A DNA stretch of 64,000 bases from Lentzea sp. NEAU-D7 (lineage in GTDB: Bacteria > Actinomycetota > Actinomycetes > Mycobacteriales > Pseudonocardiaceae), in the NCBI RefSeq assembly GCF_026242055.1, contig NZ_JAPJDL010000002.1, positions 656,658 through 720,657 on the forward strand, given 5' to 3'. Below, in pieces: positions 17,676-28,657 of this stretch. Numbering within the stretch: the stretch's first letter is position 1; each line of letters starts with the position of its first letter. The notes under the pieces are model-generated. The model was not told the origin of the DNA and ran no database searches. It saw only the letters and a list, made by a program, of their open reading frames with translations. The translations under genes and the position numbers were made by a program.

Positions 17676-18236
17676 ATGCTGGTCGTGGTGGCACTGCTGG
17701 CGTTCCTCATGCCGCCGCCCGGCCCGGTGACGATCGACGTCGTCAGCGTCGGCGGCTCGGGATGCCCGGCGGGCACGGCGAACGTCGCCATGTCGCTCGA
17801 CAACGAGGCGTTCACGGTCACCTACAGCGACTTCCTGGTGCAGGGCAACGGGAGCGAGGCCAAGCGGAGCTGCACGATCGCCCTGCGCATCAACCACGCG
17901 GCCGGGTACACGTTCGGCATCGCGGCCACCGACTACCGCGGGTTCGCGCACCTGACCGACAAGGCGCGCGGTGTGGTGCGCAACGACTACTGGTTCCCGG
18001 GGTTCCCCACGCGGCACAGCAGTCGCACGTACCAGGCGCCGATGAGTGACAACTGGCAGGTGACCGACACGCCCAGTGGGGTGGCGCACGGGCCGTGCAA
18101 GGACCGCAAGCCGCTGACCGTGGAGACCGAGCTGAAGGTCACCGGCAAGGGGCCGGGCAGCTTCATGACCATGGACTCGACCGACTCGAGCGTGAGCACG
18201 ACGTTCCGGCTCTCGTGGAAGAAGTGCGCGGAATAA
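17676..18236 (+). CDS. secreted DUF4360 protein
   Basis: A 186-residue exported protein of unknown role. A short hydrophobic N-terminus (MLVVVALLAFLMPPP) is a plausible signal. The rest matches DUF4360: VTIDVVSVGGSGCPAGTANVAMS, FTVTYSDFLVQ, CTIALRINHAAGYTFGIAATDYRGFAHL, and DNWQVTDTP near the C-terminus, with conserved cysteines. ATG 17676 follows GAGGAGG. It stands alone between the acyl-CoA genes and the Rho paralogue. Confidence 0.82.
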   Translation: MLVVVALLAFLMPPPGPVTIDVVSVGGSGCPAGTANVAMSLDNEAFTVTYSDFLVQGNGSEAKRSCTIALRINHAAGYTFGIAATDYRGFAHLTDKARGVVRNDYWFPGFPTRHSSRTYQAPMSDNWQVTDTPSGVAHGPCKDRKPLTVETELKVTGKGPGSFMTMDSTDSSVSTTFRLSWKKCAE

Positions 18237-18487
18237 CGAGCGCGCCGTCGACGTTCTCTGCTACAGTCCGTTCGTACCCGGCAGTGCGCAGGTGAGCGCA
18301 CATAAGTTCCGACCAGCTGCTGGACGATCACAACGCCGCAGCCGACACCCCCGGCTTCTCACGCCGGCGGACCCACATCAGATGCAGTCGGATCAACGGC
18401 ATCTGCAGCGCTCTCCTCCCGTCGCACACCTCGTGCGCGGAGTCGACGAAGCGCGCTTCGAACAACCCTCCTGAAAGGACAGACCCG
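18237..18487 (+). promoter_or_regulatory. 250-base leader of the Rho paralogue
   Basis: No convincing separate gene. A possible -10 hexamer TACAGT lies near 18262-18267. The frame in line with rho stays open from 18296 to the ATG at 18488 (SSDQLLDDHNAAADTPGF and onward) but has no usual start codon. A leader of this length would leave room for autoregulation, as described for other rho genes. Confidence 0.35.
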
Positions 18488-19513
18488 ATGCACATCGGTG
18501 TACTCGACGTACGCAACAACAAGGCGTTCCTAGTGGACGGACCGCAGGTTCCGCAGAGTCTCGTGAGGCAGTACGACCTGCGCCGCGGCGACCAGATCAG
18601 CGGCGAAGCGGAGAACGACAAGCTCGTCGGCGTCGACACGGTCAACGGACGTGCGCCGCACAAGCGGCGGCGGTTCGAGGACCTGACGCCCCTCTACCCC
18701 AACGAGCGGCTGCGGCTGGAGCACGATCCGAACGAGCTCACCAGCCGGGCGATCGACCTGGTCATGCCGGTCGGCAAGGGGCAGCGGGCGCTGATCGTCG
18801 CGCCGCCCAAGGCCGGTAAGACCATTGTGCTGCAACAGATCGCGGCCGCGATCGCCAAGAACCACCCCGAGACCCACCTCATCGTCGCGCTCGTCGGCGA
18901 ACGGCCGGAGGAGGTGACGGACATGCGCACCACGATTCCGGGCGAGATGTTCACGTCGACCTTCGACGAGCACCCGAACGAGCACATCCGGGTCGCCGAG
19001 CTCGCCGTCGAGCGGGCGAAGCGGCTCGTCGAGGAAGGGCAGGACGTGGTGATCCTGCTCGACTCGCTGACGCGGCTCGGGCGTGCCTACAACCTCGCGC
19101 AGCCCAACGGCGGGCGCATCCTCAGCGGCGGGATCGACGCCCGGGCGCTGACGCCGCCGAAGCAGTTCCTCGGCGCCGCGCGCAACATCGAGGACGGCGG
19201 CAGCCTCACGATCTTCGCCACCGCGCTCGTCGAGACCGGGTCGCTCGCCGACACGGCGATCTTCGAGGAGCTCAAGAGCACCGGCAACGCCGAGCTGAAG
19301 CTCGACCGCAGGGCGGCGCAGCGGCGGGTCTACCCCGCGATCGACCTCCAGCAGTCGAGCACGCGCAAGGCGGAACTGCTGGTGTCGAAGCAGGAGCTCA
19401 CCATCACGGACGCACTGCGCCGGGCCATGGCGGACCGGGACATCGACGTGATCGTCGACGGGCTGCGCAAGACGCAGAGCAACGCGGAGTTCCTCATGCA
19501 GATGTCGAGGTGA
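18488..19513 (+). CDS. short Rho-like termination factor paralogue
   Basis: A 341-residue RecA-type hexameric helicase homologous to transcription terminator Rho. The ATPase core is intact: Walker A APPKAGKT (105-112), Walker B VVILLDS (187-193), Q-loop region NGGRILSGGIDARAL and R-loop region GSLADTAIFEELKSTGNAEL. The N-terminus is much reduced. There is no helix bundle or actinobacterial arginine-rich insertion, and the OB-fold RNA site begins directly at residue 1 (IGVLDVRNNKAFLVD) with a degenerate GFGFLR motif. E. coli Rho has 419 residues; actinobacterial main Rhos are usually 600 or more. ATG 18488 follows GAAAGGA. Probably an accessory Rho, with the housekeeping gene elsewhere (inference). 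Confidence 0.85.
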   Translation: MHIGVLDVRNNKAFLVDGPQVPQSLVRQYDLRRGDQISGEAENDKLVGVDTVNGRAPHKRRRFEDLTPLYPNERLRLEHDPNELTSRAIDLVMPVGKGQRALIVAPPKAGKTIVLQQIAAAIAKNHPETHLIVALVGERPEEVTDMRTTIPGEMFTSTFDEHPNEHIRVAELAVERAKRLVEEGQDVVILLDSLTRLGRAYNLAQPNGGRILSGGIDARALTPPKQFLGAARNIEDGGSLTIFATALVETGSLADTAIFEELKSTGNAELKLDRRAAQRRVYPAIDLQQSSTRKAELLVSKQELTITDALRRAMADRDIDVIVDGLRKTQSNAEFLMQMSR

Positions 19514-19538
19514 CGCTCCAGGTGGTTGACTGGCGGCG

Positions 19539-20675
19539 ATGAGTCTCCTCCAGGTCACGTGGACCGACCCGGCCACACAAGCACGCGGTTATCTCGTCAT
19601 CGACCGGCTGGTGCGCGGGGTCAGCAGCGGGGGGCTGCGCATGCGTGCGGGCTGCACGCTCGACGAGGTGCGCGGGCTGGCCGAGGGGATGACGGCCAAG
19701 GAAGCCCTCAACTACGACCCGGACGCACGGTACGTGCCGCTCGGCGGCGCCAAGGGCGGCATCGACTTCGACCCCTACGACCCGCGGGCGAAGGACGTCC
19801 TCACGGCTTATCTGCACGCCATGTCCCCCTACATCGAACGCTTCTGGACGATGGGCGAAGACCTGGGGCTGCGGCAGTCCACCATCGACGAGGCCATCGC
19901 GAAGATCGGCCTCCAGTCGTCCATCCAGGCCGTCTACCCGCTGCTCGACGACGAGCGGAAGGCCAGGCGACGCCTCGCGGACGCCTTCGAGGTCACCGTC
20001 GACGGCGTCGGACTCGACGAACTGGTCGGCGGCTACGGGGTGGCCGAGGCCGCGCTGACCGGCATCGAACACCTCCACCTGCGGGACCCCACCGCGTTCG
20101 TGCAGGGTTTCGGCTCGATGGGCGGCGCCACCGCCCGCTACCTCGCCAAGGCGGACGTCAGGGTCGTCGGCCTCGCGGACGTCCACGGCGTCGTGGCCAA
20201 CCCGGCCGGGCTCGACGTGGAGACCCTGCTGCTGTCCCGTGACGCGCACGGGGCCATCGACAGGACGAAACTCCGCCCGCAGGACCGGCAACTCGCCGGC
20301 GACAGCTGGCTCGACGTCGAGGCGGACGTCCTCGTCCCCGCCGCGACCAGCTACGCGATCCACAGCGGCAACGCGGGACGGGTCAGGGCCGAGCTCGTCG
20401 TCGAAGCGGCGAACATGCCCGTGACACCCGAGGCGGAGGCGATGGTCGACGCGCTGGTCATCCCGGACGTCGTCGCGAACTCCGCCACGAACTCCTGGTG
20501 GTGGTGGACCCTGTTCGGCGACATCGAGCCCACGGCCGAGTCCGCGTTCGAGAAGATCGGCACGAACATGCGCCGCCTCGTCACCGCGATCATCGGCGAG
20601 CCGTCACCGCGAGCAGCAGCGCGGCACCTCGCGGCCGCCGCGCTGGAGGAGATCGAGCAGCGCCACCGGTCGTAG
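19539..20675 (+). CDS. Glu/Leu/Phe/Val dehydrogenase family protein
   Basis: A 378-residue amino-acid dehydrogenase that would deaminate an amino acid with NAD(P). Catalytic Lys72 lies in the LGGAKGGIDFDP motif and the nucleotide-binding segment is AFVQGFGSMGGATARYL. The helix ANSATNSWWWWTLFGDIEP near the C-terminus is unusually tryptophan-rich. The protein is shorter than classical glutamate dehydrogenase (about 450 residues), so the substrate is open. It begins 25 bases after the Rho paralogue and may share its transcript. Confidence 0.85.
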   Translation: MSLLQVTWTDPATQARGYLVIDRLVRGVSSGGLRMRAGCTLDEVRGLAEGMTAKEALNYDPDARYVPLGGAKGGIDFDPYDPRAKDVLTAYLHAMSPYIERFWTMGEDLGLRQSTIDEAIAKIGLQSSIQAVYPLLDDERKARRRLADAFEVTVDGVGLDELVGGYGVAEAALTGIEHLHLRDPTAFVQGFGSMGGATARYLAKADVRVVGLADVHGVVANPAGLDVETLLLSRDAHGAIDRTKLRPQDRQLAGDSWLDVEADVLVPAATSYAIHSGNAGRVRAELVVEAANMPVTPEAEAMVDALVIPDVVANSATNSWWWWTLFGDIEPTAESAFEKIGTNMRRLVTAIIGEPSPRAAARHLAAAALEEIEQRHRS

Positions 20676-20684
20676 ACTCGGCAC

Positions 20685-21113
20685 ATGCCAGGCCTGGAAC
20701 ACACCACCACGATCGCGGCCCCTCCGGAACGCGTCTGGGCGGTGCTCGTCGACGTCGAGCGCTGGCCGGAGCACATCCCGACGGTCGACTCCGTGGAACG
20801 CCTCGACGAAGGCCCGTTCACCGTCGGTTCCAGCGCCCGCCTCCGGCAACCGAAGCTGCCCGAGGCCGTGTGGACGGTGACCGAGCTGACCGACGGCACC
20901 TCGTACACCTGGGAGTCGAGGTCCCCCGGTGTCCTCGGCGTCGCCTCGCACGTCGTCGAGCCGCATCCCGGCGGCACCCGGCTCACCCTCGCGGTGAGCG
21001 TGTCCGGTCCGCTCGCGGGGATCGGCTGGCTGATGACGAAGGCACGGGCCAAGCGGTACGTCGAGACCGAGGCCGCCTCCATCAAGAAGGTCGCCGAGCA
21101 GAGCCAGACCTAG
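20685..21113 (+). CDS. SRPBCC (START-like) family protein
   Basis: A 142-residue protein with the helix-grip layout of polyketide cyclase/dehydrase-like ligand-binding proteins: HTTTIAAPPERVWAVLVDVERWPEHIPTV at the start, a WTVTELTDGTSYTWESRSPG centre and a long C-terminal helix. No catalytic residue can be named. It follows the dehydrogenase gene after 9 bases, in the same direction, so co-transcription is likely. Confidence 0.8.
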   Translation: MPGLEHTTTIAAPPERVWAVLVDVERWPEHIPTVDSVERLDEGPFTVGSSARLRQPKLPEAVWTVTELTDGTSYTWESRSPGVLGVASHVVEPHPGGTRLTLAVSVSGPLAGIGWLMTKARAKRYVETEAASIKKVAEQSQT

Positions 21114-21134
21114 CGTTGGGCCGGACCCAGCGCT
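21112..21134. terminator. bidirectional hairpin between convergent genes
   Basis: A 9-base stem (AGCGTTGGG with CCCAGCGCT, one G-T pair) with a 5-base loop. It touches the stop codons of both the SRPBCC gene and the convergent EF-hand gene. Confidence 0.5.
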
Positions 21135-21687
21135 ACAGCGGGCCGAGCAGCCAGGCTCCCGGCCCGTCCTCGTCCTCCGAGAAGTAGAACGCCCGCCAGG
21201 CGGCGAGCAGGTCCTCGGTCCCGATCAGCCCGTCACCGTCGTGGTCGAGCCGTGCGTGCACGGCCCGTGCGTCGGCCTCGGACACGTGCATCAACGCCGT
21301 GGACCACCGCACGTGCTCGTCCAAGCCGAGCTGGCCGTCACCGTCGTGATCGGCGACGGCCAGCAGCGCGTCGAGGTACGGCACGTAGACGTCGTCGAAG
21401 GCCTCCGGGCGTCCCAGCAGGCCGAGCACGAACGCCGTCCGGTACTCGGCCAGGCTGATCCTGTCGTCGTCGTTCGTGTCCGTCACGGCGACGAGGTGGT
21501 CCCACACGCCCAGCAACTGCTCGTGCAACCGCTTCGCGCGCACGTCGTCGTCGGTCAGGCCGAACGCCGAGGTCAGCCGGGCGCTCGCCAGCTCGAAGTC
21601 CGAGCGCTCGACGTACCCGTCCCCGTCGCTGTCGTAGGTCTCGAACCTGCGGGTGAGCCTGCGGTCCAGGAACGGCGTGATCTTCAT
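21133..21687 (-). CDS. calerythrin-like EF-hand calcium-binding protein
   Basis: A 184-residue cytoplasmic protein with four EF-hand loops: DSDGDGYVERSDF, DTNDDDRISLAEY, DHDGDGQLGLDEH and DHDGDGLIGTEDL. Spacing and the C-terminal LLAAWRAFYFSED segment resemble calerythrin of Saccharopolyspora and CabC-type proteins of streptomycetes. All loops have good calcium ligands at positions 1, 3, 5 and 12. ATG 21687 follows AGGGAGG. A sister gene of the same length lies at 24873-25427. A calcium sensor or buffer role is likely; a target is unknown. Confidence 0.88.
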   Translation of the reverse strand: MKITPFLDRRLTRRFETYDSDGDGYVERSDFELASARLTSAFGLTDDDVRAKRLHEQLLGVWDHLVAVTDTNDDDRISLAEYRTAFVLGLLGRPEAFDDVYVPYLDALLAVADHDGDGQLGLDEHVRWSTALMHVSEADARAVHARLDHDGDGLIGTEDLLAAWRAFYFSEDEDGPGAWLLGPL

Positions 21688-21705
21688 GCCTCCCTGTGTA
21701 CCCCG

Positions 21706-24102
<2,397 letters not shown>

Positions 24103-24154
24103 GGCGCAAAGCTAACTCGCGCCACTCGGCTCTGCCTTCTTGATTCCTGATCGG

Positions 24155-24871
24155 TTATGAACGAATCCGGTAGTGGTAGGTGCACACCTCGCGGAACCCC
24201 GTCCGCTCGTACAGCCGGAACGCCGTGGTGTTCGCCTTCTCCATCTGCAGGTACATGTGGTTCGCCTCGTGCGTGGCCGCCCATGAGGCCAGTGCGGCGA
24301 GCACGGACCGTGCGGCGCCCTGACCTCGTGCGTGGGGAAGTGTCGCCATGCCGAACACCCCGGCCCAGCCCTCCTCGGTCACCGCACGCCCCACGGCCAC
24401 CACCTCGCCGTCCACCTCGGCGTGCGCGTAGGCGGAGGGGTGCTCCACGCGGCTGAGCAGGTCGCGTTCGGCGCTGACGTCCCGCGTGGTCACCGCCTGC
24501 CACGCCGCGAGCCACTCGTCGGTCGGCCGCGCCGTCACCTCGCCCGCGTCCGAGTGCGCCTGGCGCAGTACCTCGGAGGTCGACGCGATCTGCAGGGACA
24601 TGTCGTGACCCCGCTCGTACCCCCTGGCGTCCAGCACCTGGTCGAGATCGTCCGCGCACACGCCCGGCGTGATCTGGAACCGCGCCCCGGCCCCGCGTTC
24701 GGCGCAGAACTCCTCCGCCCGCTCCACCCGGTCCTCGCGGTCGTGCGGCAGCACCGCGCTCACCCACCAGGCGTCGCCGGGGGAGTGCCGCAGCCACCAG
24801 CCGCCCGCCTCCTCGACGTGCGCGGCGGGCTGGGCGCGCGCCGCGCACTCCTGCAGCGTCTTCAGCAGCAC
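24155..24871 (-). CDS. GNAT family N-acetyltransferase
   Basis: A 238-residue acetyltransferase. The C-terminal GNAT domain shows VFGMATLPHARGQGAARSVLAALASWA (acetyl-CoA loop RGQGAA) and NHMYLQMEKANTTAFRLYERTGF. The N-terminal half (residues 1-120) is a diverged second GNAT-like fold. Substrate unknown. It starts one base after the stop of an EF-hand gene, so the two are almost certainly co-translated. Confidence 0.85.
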   Translation of the reverse strand: MLLKTLQECAARAQPAAHVEEAGGWWLRHSPGDAWWVSAVLPHDREDRVERAEEFCAERGAGARFQITPGVCADDLDQVLDARGYERGHDMSLQIASTSEVLRQAHSDAGEVTARPTDEWLAAWQAVTTRDVSAERDLLSRVEHPSAYAHAEVDGEVVAVGRAVTEEGWAGVFGMATLPHARGQGAARSVLAALASWAATHEANHMYLQMEKANTTAFRLYERTGFREVCTYHYRIRS

Positions 24872-24872
24872 G

Positions 24873-25427
24873 TCAGTCCAACGACCCCAGCAGCCAGTTG
24901 CCCGCCTCGGCGGGGTCCTCCGAGAAGTAGAACTCGCGGATCGCCGCCAGCAAGGCCTCAGTGGACAGCAGTCCGTCCTCGTCGGACAGCAGGTCGTGGA
25001 TGCTGCGCGCGTCGCGCTCCGAGAGGTGCAGCAACGCGCCGGTCCACCTCACGTGCTCCTCGAGCGTCAGCCTGCCGTCGTGGTCCTCGTCCGCGATCGA
25101 CATCAGCGCGTCCAGGAACGGCACGTACCCCTCGTCGAACGACTCCGGCGTCTCCAGCAGCCCGTTCGCGAACGCGGTCTTGTACTCGTCGACGCTGATG
25201 CGCCCGTCGCGGTCCTGGTCGGCGACCGACGACAGGTGCTCCCACAGCCCGATCAGCGCGTCGTGGAACCGCACCGCCCTCGGATCGTCCACGGCCAGCC
25301 CGAACGCCTTCGTGGTGCGCTCGGCCGCCTGTGTGAAGTCCTCCCGCTCGACGTACCCGTCACCGTCCGTGTCGTAGGTCCGGAACCGGCGGGCGAGCTT
25401 GCGGTCGAGGAAGGCGGTGATTTCCAC
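24873..25427 (-). CDS. calerythrin-like EF-hand protein, second copy
   Basis: Also 184 residues and clearly a paralogue of the protein at 21133-21687. EF-hand loops read DTDGDGYVEREDF, DQDRDGRISVDEY, DEDHDGRLTLEEH and a shortened last loop, SDEDGLLSTEAL, which lacks one ligand position. The start is GTG 25427 with GAAGGG upstream. First gene of a minus-strand run: EF-hand, GNAT, UvrA-like, EF-hand. The two copies probably arose by duplication around the GNAT/UvrA-like genes. Confidence 0.87.
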   Translation of the reverse strand: MEITAFLDRKLARRFRTYDTDGDGYVEREDFTQAAERTTKAFGLAVDDPRAVRFHDALIGLWEHLSSVADQDRDGRISVDEYKTAFANGLLETPESFDEGYVPFLDALMSIADEDHDGRLTLEEHVRWTGALLHLSERDARSIHDLLSDEDGLLSTEALLAAIREFYFSEDPAEAGNWLLGSLD

Positions 25428-25491
25428 AGGAACCCTTCTACCGCATCCGGCCCCGAAGCAACACGCCCGCGAACGGGAAGCGGTCCCGAAC

Positions 25492-27555
25492 TCAGCGACG
25501 TCCCAGCCCGGACAGCGAGCTCGCGACGACCACCATGCCGATCATCCCGATCACCGCCGCCACACCGCCGACCGCGGGTTTCGACACCTGCTGGACGTGC
25601 GCGACCGGGCGCGGCGGCGCTGGTTCGCCCGGTGCCGGCACGGGAGGTGCCGGATCGCGCGGCACCGGCGCGCTCGCCGACTCGATCCGGACGACCGCGC
25701 TCGCGCCGACCGCGCCGCCGGCACCCGCGCCGGACACCGTCAGCCGGGCGTTCATCGGGGCGGTGACCTGGCAGGTGTAGGTGACGCGGGCGCGCGGTGC
25801 CAGCACCGGGAACGTCCGGCGGCACGCGGCGGGCTCGCCGTTCACCTGGACGTCGGCGATCGGCAGGGAGGACGCGTTGCCGACCGTGACCGTGACGGTG
25901 ACGACCTCGCCGTCGCGCGCCCGGTCCTTCGACCAGGCCGCGCTGATGGTCAGCCGCGGGTAGATCACCTCGACCCGCACGGAGGCCGACGCCTCGACCT
26001 CGCCGCCGATCCTGTCGGCCGCCGAGACGGTCGCAGTCAGCGCGCCGCTCTCGTCGCCCGCGGGGGCCGTGCAGTCCACCGCGGAGGTGGCTCCGGGGTC
26101 GAGCTGGCCCTGCATGGGGTCACACCCGGCGGCCGCACGTGCGGTGAGGCCGTAGAGCGGGGTGTCGCCGGTGTTCGTGACCGTCGTCGTGAACTTCACG
26201 GCCTGGCCCGCGAGTGCCGTCACCGGTTCGGTCGTGGTGGTCGCGCGCAAGGCCGGGTGCAGCACGTCCACGGTCGAGGAGTGCCGTGCCGCGAGCGGAT
26301 CGCCGGCGAGACTGGCGCCGCTCACCGCGATCGTCGCGGGGTAGTCGTCGTCGGCCGCCGTGGACGAGCACGTGCGCGTGGCCGTGGCGTGCGGGGCGAT
26401 CGTGCCGACCTGCTGGCCGCACACGGTCACGCCGATGGCGGGCGCGTCACCGGCGTTGGTGACCGTCGCGGTCTGCGTGACGGTGTCCTTCGGGTGCGCG
26501 GCGGGCCTGGCGGGGTCGACGGTGAGGGTGAGCTCGGGGAGCGGGAACGACCACGCGATGCTCTGGACGAGGAACGCGTCCTCCGCCCTCCTGAACGCCA
26601 GCTCGGCGCTCTTCGTGCCGGGTTCGAGGACGTTCGCGTCGACGGTGACCGTGCGCGCGTCGACGCTCATGTTGTTGGGGTGCGCGGCACCCTGCGCGGA
26701 CGACACGAACGCGTTGCGCCCGCCGACCGCCGAGCCGTTGATCAGCATCTGGTCGCCGTCCGTGGCCCAGTCGCCCTCGTACGCGGTGATGCCGACGCGG
26801 ATGGCGCCGCCGGTGGGGTGCGTCGGTGCGATCGGGGTGTGCAGCACCGGTTTCCCCGTGGGGAGCCGCACGTGACCGCCGTGCACCGCGACGTGCCGCT
26901 TGGCGGGTGCCGCCGCGGTGGCGTGCGGGAACTTCCACACGACCGTCAGCGACCAGCCGCCGAAGCAGTCGAACCCCTGCGGCGCCCAGACGTTGCCGAC
27001 CGTCACGGTGCCGCTCGTCAGCGCCCGCGTGACGTCGGCCTCGGCGCTGTAGAAGGCGTTGTCGGTGTGGGAGAGCTCGTCCGGGCCGTCGAGGACGAAC
27101 CGGCCGGGGCTGACGCGGGTGCCGTTGAAGATGACCGGGTCACGCGGCGTGCCGGGCGGGGCCACACCGTCACGGCAGGTCGCGCTGCCCGCCCAGCCGA
27201 GCTTGGCGTAGGCGACGGTCGCCCCGGCCGGGATGCTGAGCCGTGCGCTGGACGAGGTGAACGTCGCCGGGTCGCCGTCGACGTCGGTCCACGACATGCG
27301 GTGGCCGTTGTTCAGCGCGGACGGCCCGTGCCCCTTGCGGTTCATCGCGTCCACACAGGACCGGGGGGAGTACTTGGGGTCCGGTCCCGCCTGCTCGGGC
27401 GTCGGGCAGGTCAGGACGGAGTTGCCGATGACCGCGACGTCCCCGTGGACCGCCTCGGTGAACTGGGTGCGCCACACCTCGGACGCGGCGACCGGCGGTC
27501 CCGGGGCGAGCAGCGGAACCAGCAGCACGACGGCGATGAGGATCGGTACACGCAT
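25492..27555 (-). CDS. large secreted surface protein with Ig-like conserved repeats
   Basis: A 687-residue exported protein. A signal peptide covers about residues 1-25 (MRVPILIAVVLLVPLLAPG). The N-terminal half is a unique beta-rich domain with paired cysteines. The second half has three or so DUF11-like immunoglobulin repeats, each with a phrase such as VTQTATVTNAGDAPAIGVTV or VKFTTTVTNTGDTPLYGLTA. A proline-rich stalk and a C-terminal membrane helix (GGVAAVIGMIGMVVVASS) ending LGRR anchor it. The start ATG 27555 follows GGAAGG. Likely a cell-wall-exposed adhesin or structural protein; no enzyme motif was found. Confidence 0.78.
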   Translation of the reverse strand: MRVPILIAVVLLVPLLAPGPPVAASEVWRTQFTEAVHGDVAVIGNSVLTCPTPEQAGPDPKYSPRSCVDAMNRKGHGPSALNNGHRMSWTDVDGDPATFTSSSARLSIPAGATVAYAKLGWAGSATCRDGVAPPGTPRDPVIFNGTRVSPGRFVLDGPDELSHTDNAFYSAEADVTRALTSGTVTVGNVWAPQGFDCFGGWSLTVVWKFPHATAAAPAKRHVAVHGGHVRLPTGKPVLHTPIAPTHPTGGAIRVGITAYEGDWATDGDQMLINGSAVGGRNAFVSSAQGAAHPNNMSVDARTVTVDANVLEPGTKSAELAFRRAEDAFLVQSIAWSFPLPELTLTVDPARPAAHPKDTVTQTATVTNAGDAPAIGVTVCGQQVGTIAPHATATRTCSSTAADDDYPATIAVSGASLAGDPLAARHSSTVDVLHPALRATTTTEPVTALAGQAVKFTTTVTNTGDTPLYGLTARAAAGCDPMQGQLDPGATSAVDCTAPAGDESGALTATVSAADRIGGEVEASASVRVEVIYPRLTISAAWSKDRARDGEVVTVTVTVGNASSLPIADVQVNGEPAACRRTFPVLAPRARVTYTCQVTAPMNARLTVSGAGAGGAVGASAVVRIESASAPVPRDPAPPVPAPGEPAPPRPVAHVQQVSKPAVGGVAAVIGMIGMVVVASSLSGLGRR

Positions 27556-27629
27556 GCCACGCCTTCCGGTCGGGTCGGCGCACAGGTTGGCACGGCCGGA
27601 CGGTGTTGTCACCGCCCGTTGATCATCAC

Positions 27630-27651
27630 GTCCTCACTCTCCGTTGAGGAC
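27630..27651. promoter_or_regulatory. inverted repeat GTCCTCA/TGAGGAC
   Basis: Perfect 7-base arms with an 8-base spacer, 75 bases upstream of the secreted repeat protein and on the far side from the DUF4239 gene. Candidate operator in the divergent intergenic region. Confidence 0.35.
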
Positions 27652-27809
27652 TGTCGTCGTCGGTTCTCCTGTTCGTGTCACGGGCTTGTGAGCCGGAGGT
27701 TCGAAGTGGACCTGCTGTGTTCCCGATCCGCCGCCGTTGCTCTTGATGGGCGGGGAAGAGTGCCGGGAAGCGTGGTGTTGGTGGCCAAACGGTGTCCCGC
27801 TGTGGCGAG

Positions 27810-28598
27810 ATGGAGGCCATGTGGACCGGGCTTGTCATCGTTCTCGCGTCGGTGGTCGTCACGGCGGTCGCCCTCCTGCTCTTCGGGCGTTCCCGTGCCC
27901 ACGACCAGGCCGACGACAGGGACGCGGACTCGCGCGGCTTCCTCGGCGCGGTGATCAGCGGCCTGTTCATCGTCGCGCTGGCCTTCTACATGGTGATCGT
28001 CTGGGAGGAGGGCGGCGCCGCCGAGGACAACGCCGCGCGCGAGGCCGCCTCGGTGGCCGACCTCTACTGGCAGACCGCCGTCATGCCGCAGCCGCAGCGC
28101 GACCACGTCCGCTCGCTGCTCACCGAGTACCCGAAGCTGGTGGCGAACAGGGAATGGCCCAAGCTGGCGGTGGGGGAGCCCGACGACACGACGACCGAGG
28201 CGCTGAACTCGCTGCACACCGAGATCCTGTCGCTGCCCGCGTCGCCGGACGAGGTGAAGAGCGCGCGCGAGCGGTCGCTGGAGCGGATGCGGGAGATCAC
28301 CGACCTGAGGCGCGACCGGCTGGACTCGGCCGCGGGGCTCGACAACACCGGCCGGATCATGCTGATCGGGACGATCGCGGGTGCCGTCGCGATGATCGTG
28401 TTCCCGATGCTGATCGGGTTCACGGCGCGCAGGCGGCACATCCTGCAGATGTGCCTGACCTCGGCCGTGCTGGCTTTCGTCTGCGTGCTGTGCGCCGGGA
28501 TGACCCAGCCGTTCGACGGGTGGTTCCGGGTGCGGCCGGAGCCGTTCACGAGCCTCACGGAGGAGCTGGCCGGCATACCGGTGGAGGAGAACCGGTGA
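27810..28598 (+). CDS. DUF4239 membrane protein
   Basis: About 262 residues, with membrane helices near residues 5-25 and 48-68 and two more at about 185-205 and 210-230. The middle stretch is soluble and helical (DNAAREAASVADLYWQTAVMPQPQRDHVRSLL). This pattern matches DUF4239, a bestrophin-like group. The start is uncertain: ATG codons at 27792, 27810 and 27819 are all in frame and none has an ideal ribosome site. Function unknown; ion conductance is only suggested by the bestrophin likeness. Confidence 0.7.
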   Translation: MEAMWTGLVIVLASVVVTAVALLLFGRSRAHDQADDRDADSRGFLGAVISGLFIVALAFYMVIVWEEGGAAEDNAAREAASVADLYWQTAVMPQPQRDHVRSLLTEYPKLVANREWPKLAVGEPDDTTTEALNSLHTEILSLPASPDEVKSARERSLERMREITDLRRDRLDSAAGLDNTGRIMLIGTIAGAVAMIVFPMLIGFTARRRHILQMCLTSAVLAFVCVLCAGMTQPFDGWFRVRPEPFTSLTEELAGIPVEENR

Positions 28599-28657
28599 CA
28601 TCGGCCGACCGCGGCCTCTGAGATGATTCCCGGGCAGCCGGACCTGGGGGGAAGCAC

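Noticed and set aside
18292..18474. 60-residue frame in the Rho paralogue leader
   Set aside because: Arg/Gln/His-rich, no ribosome site and unlike any Rho N-terminus; treated as leader.
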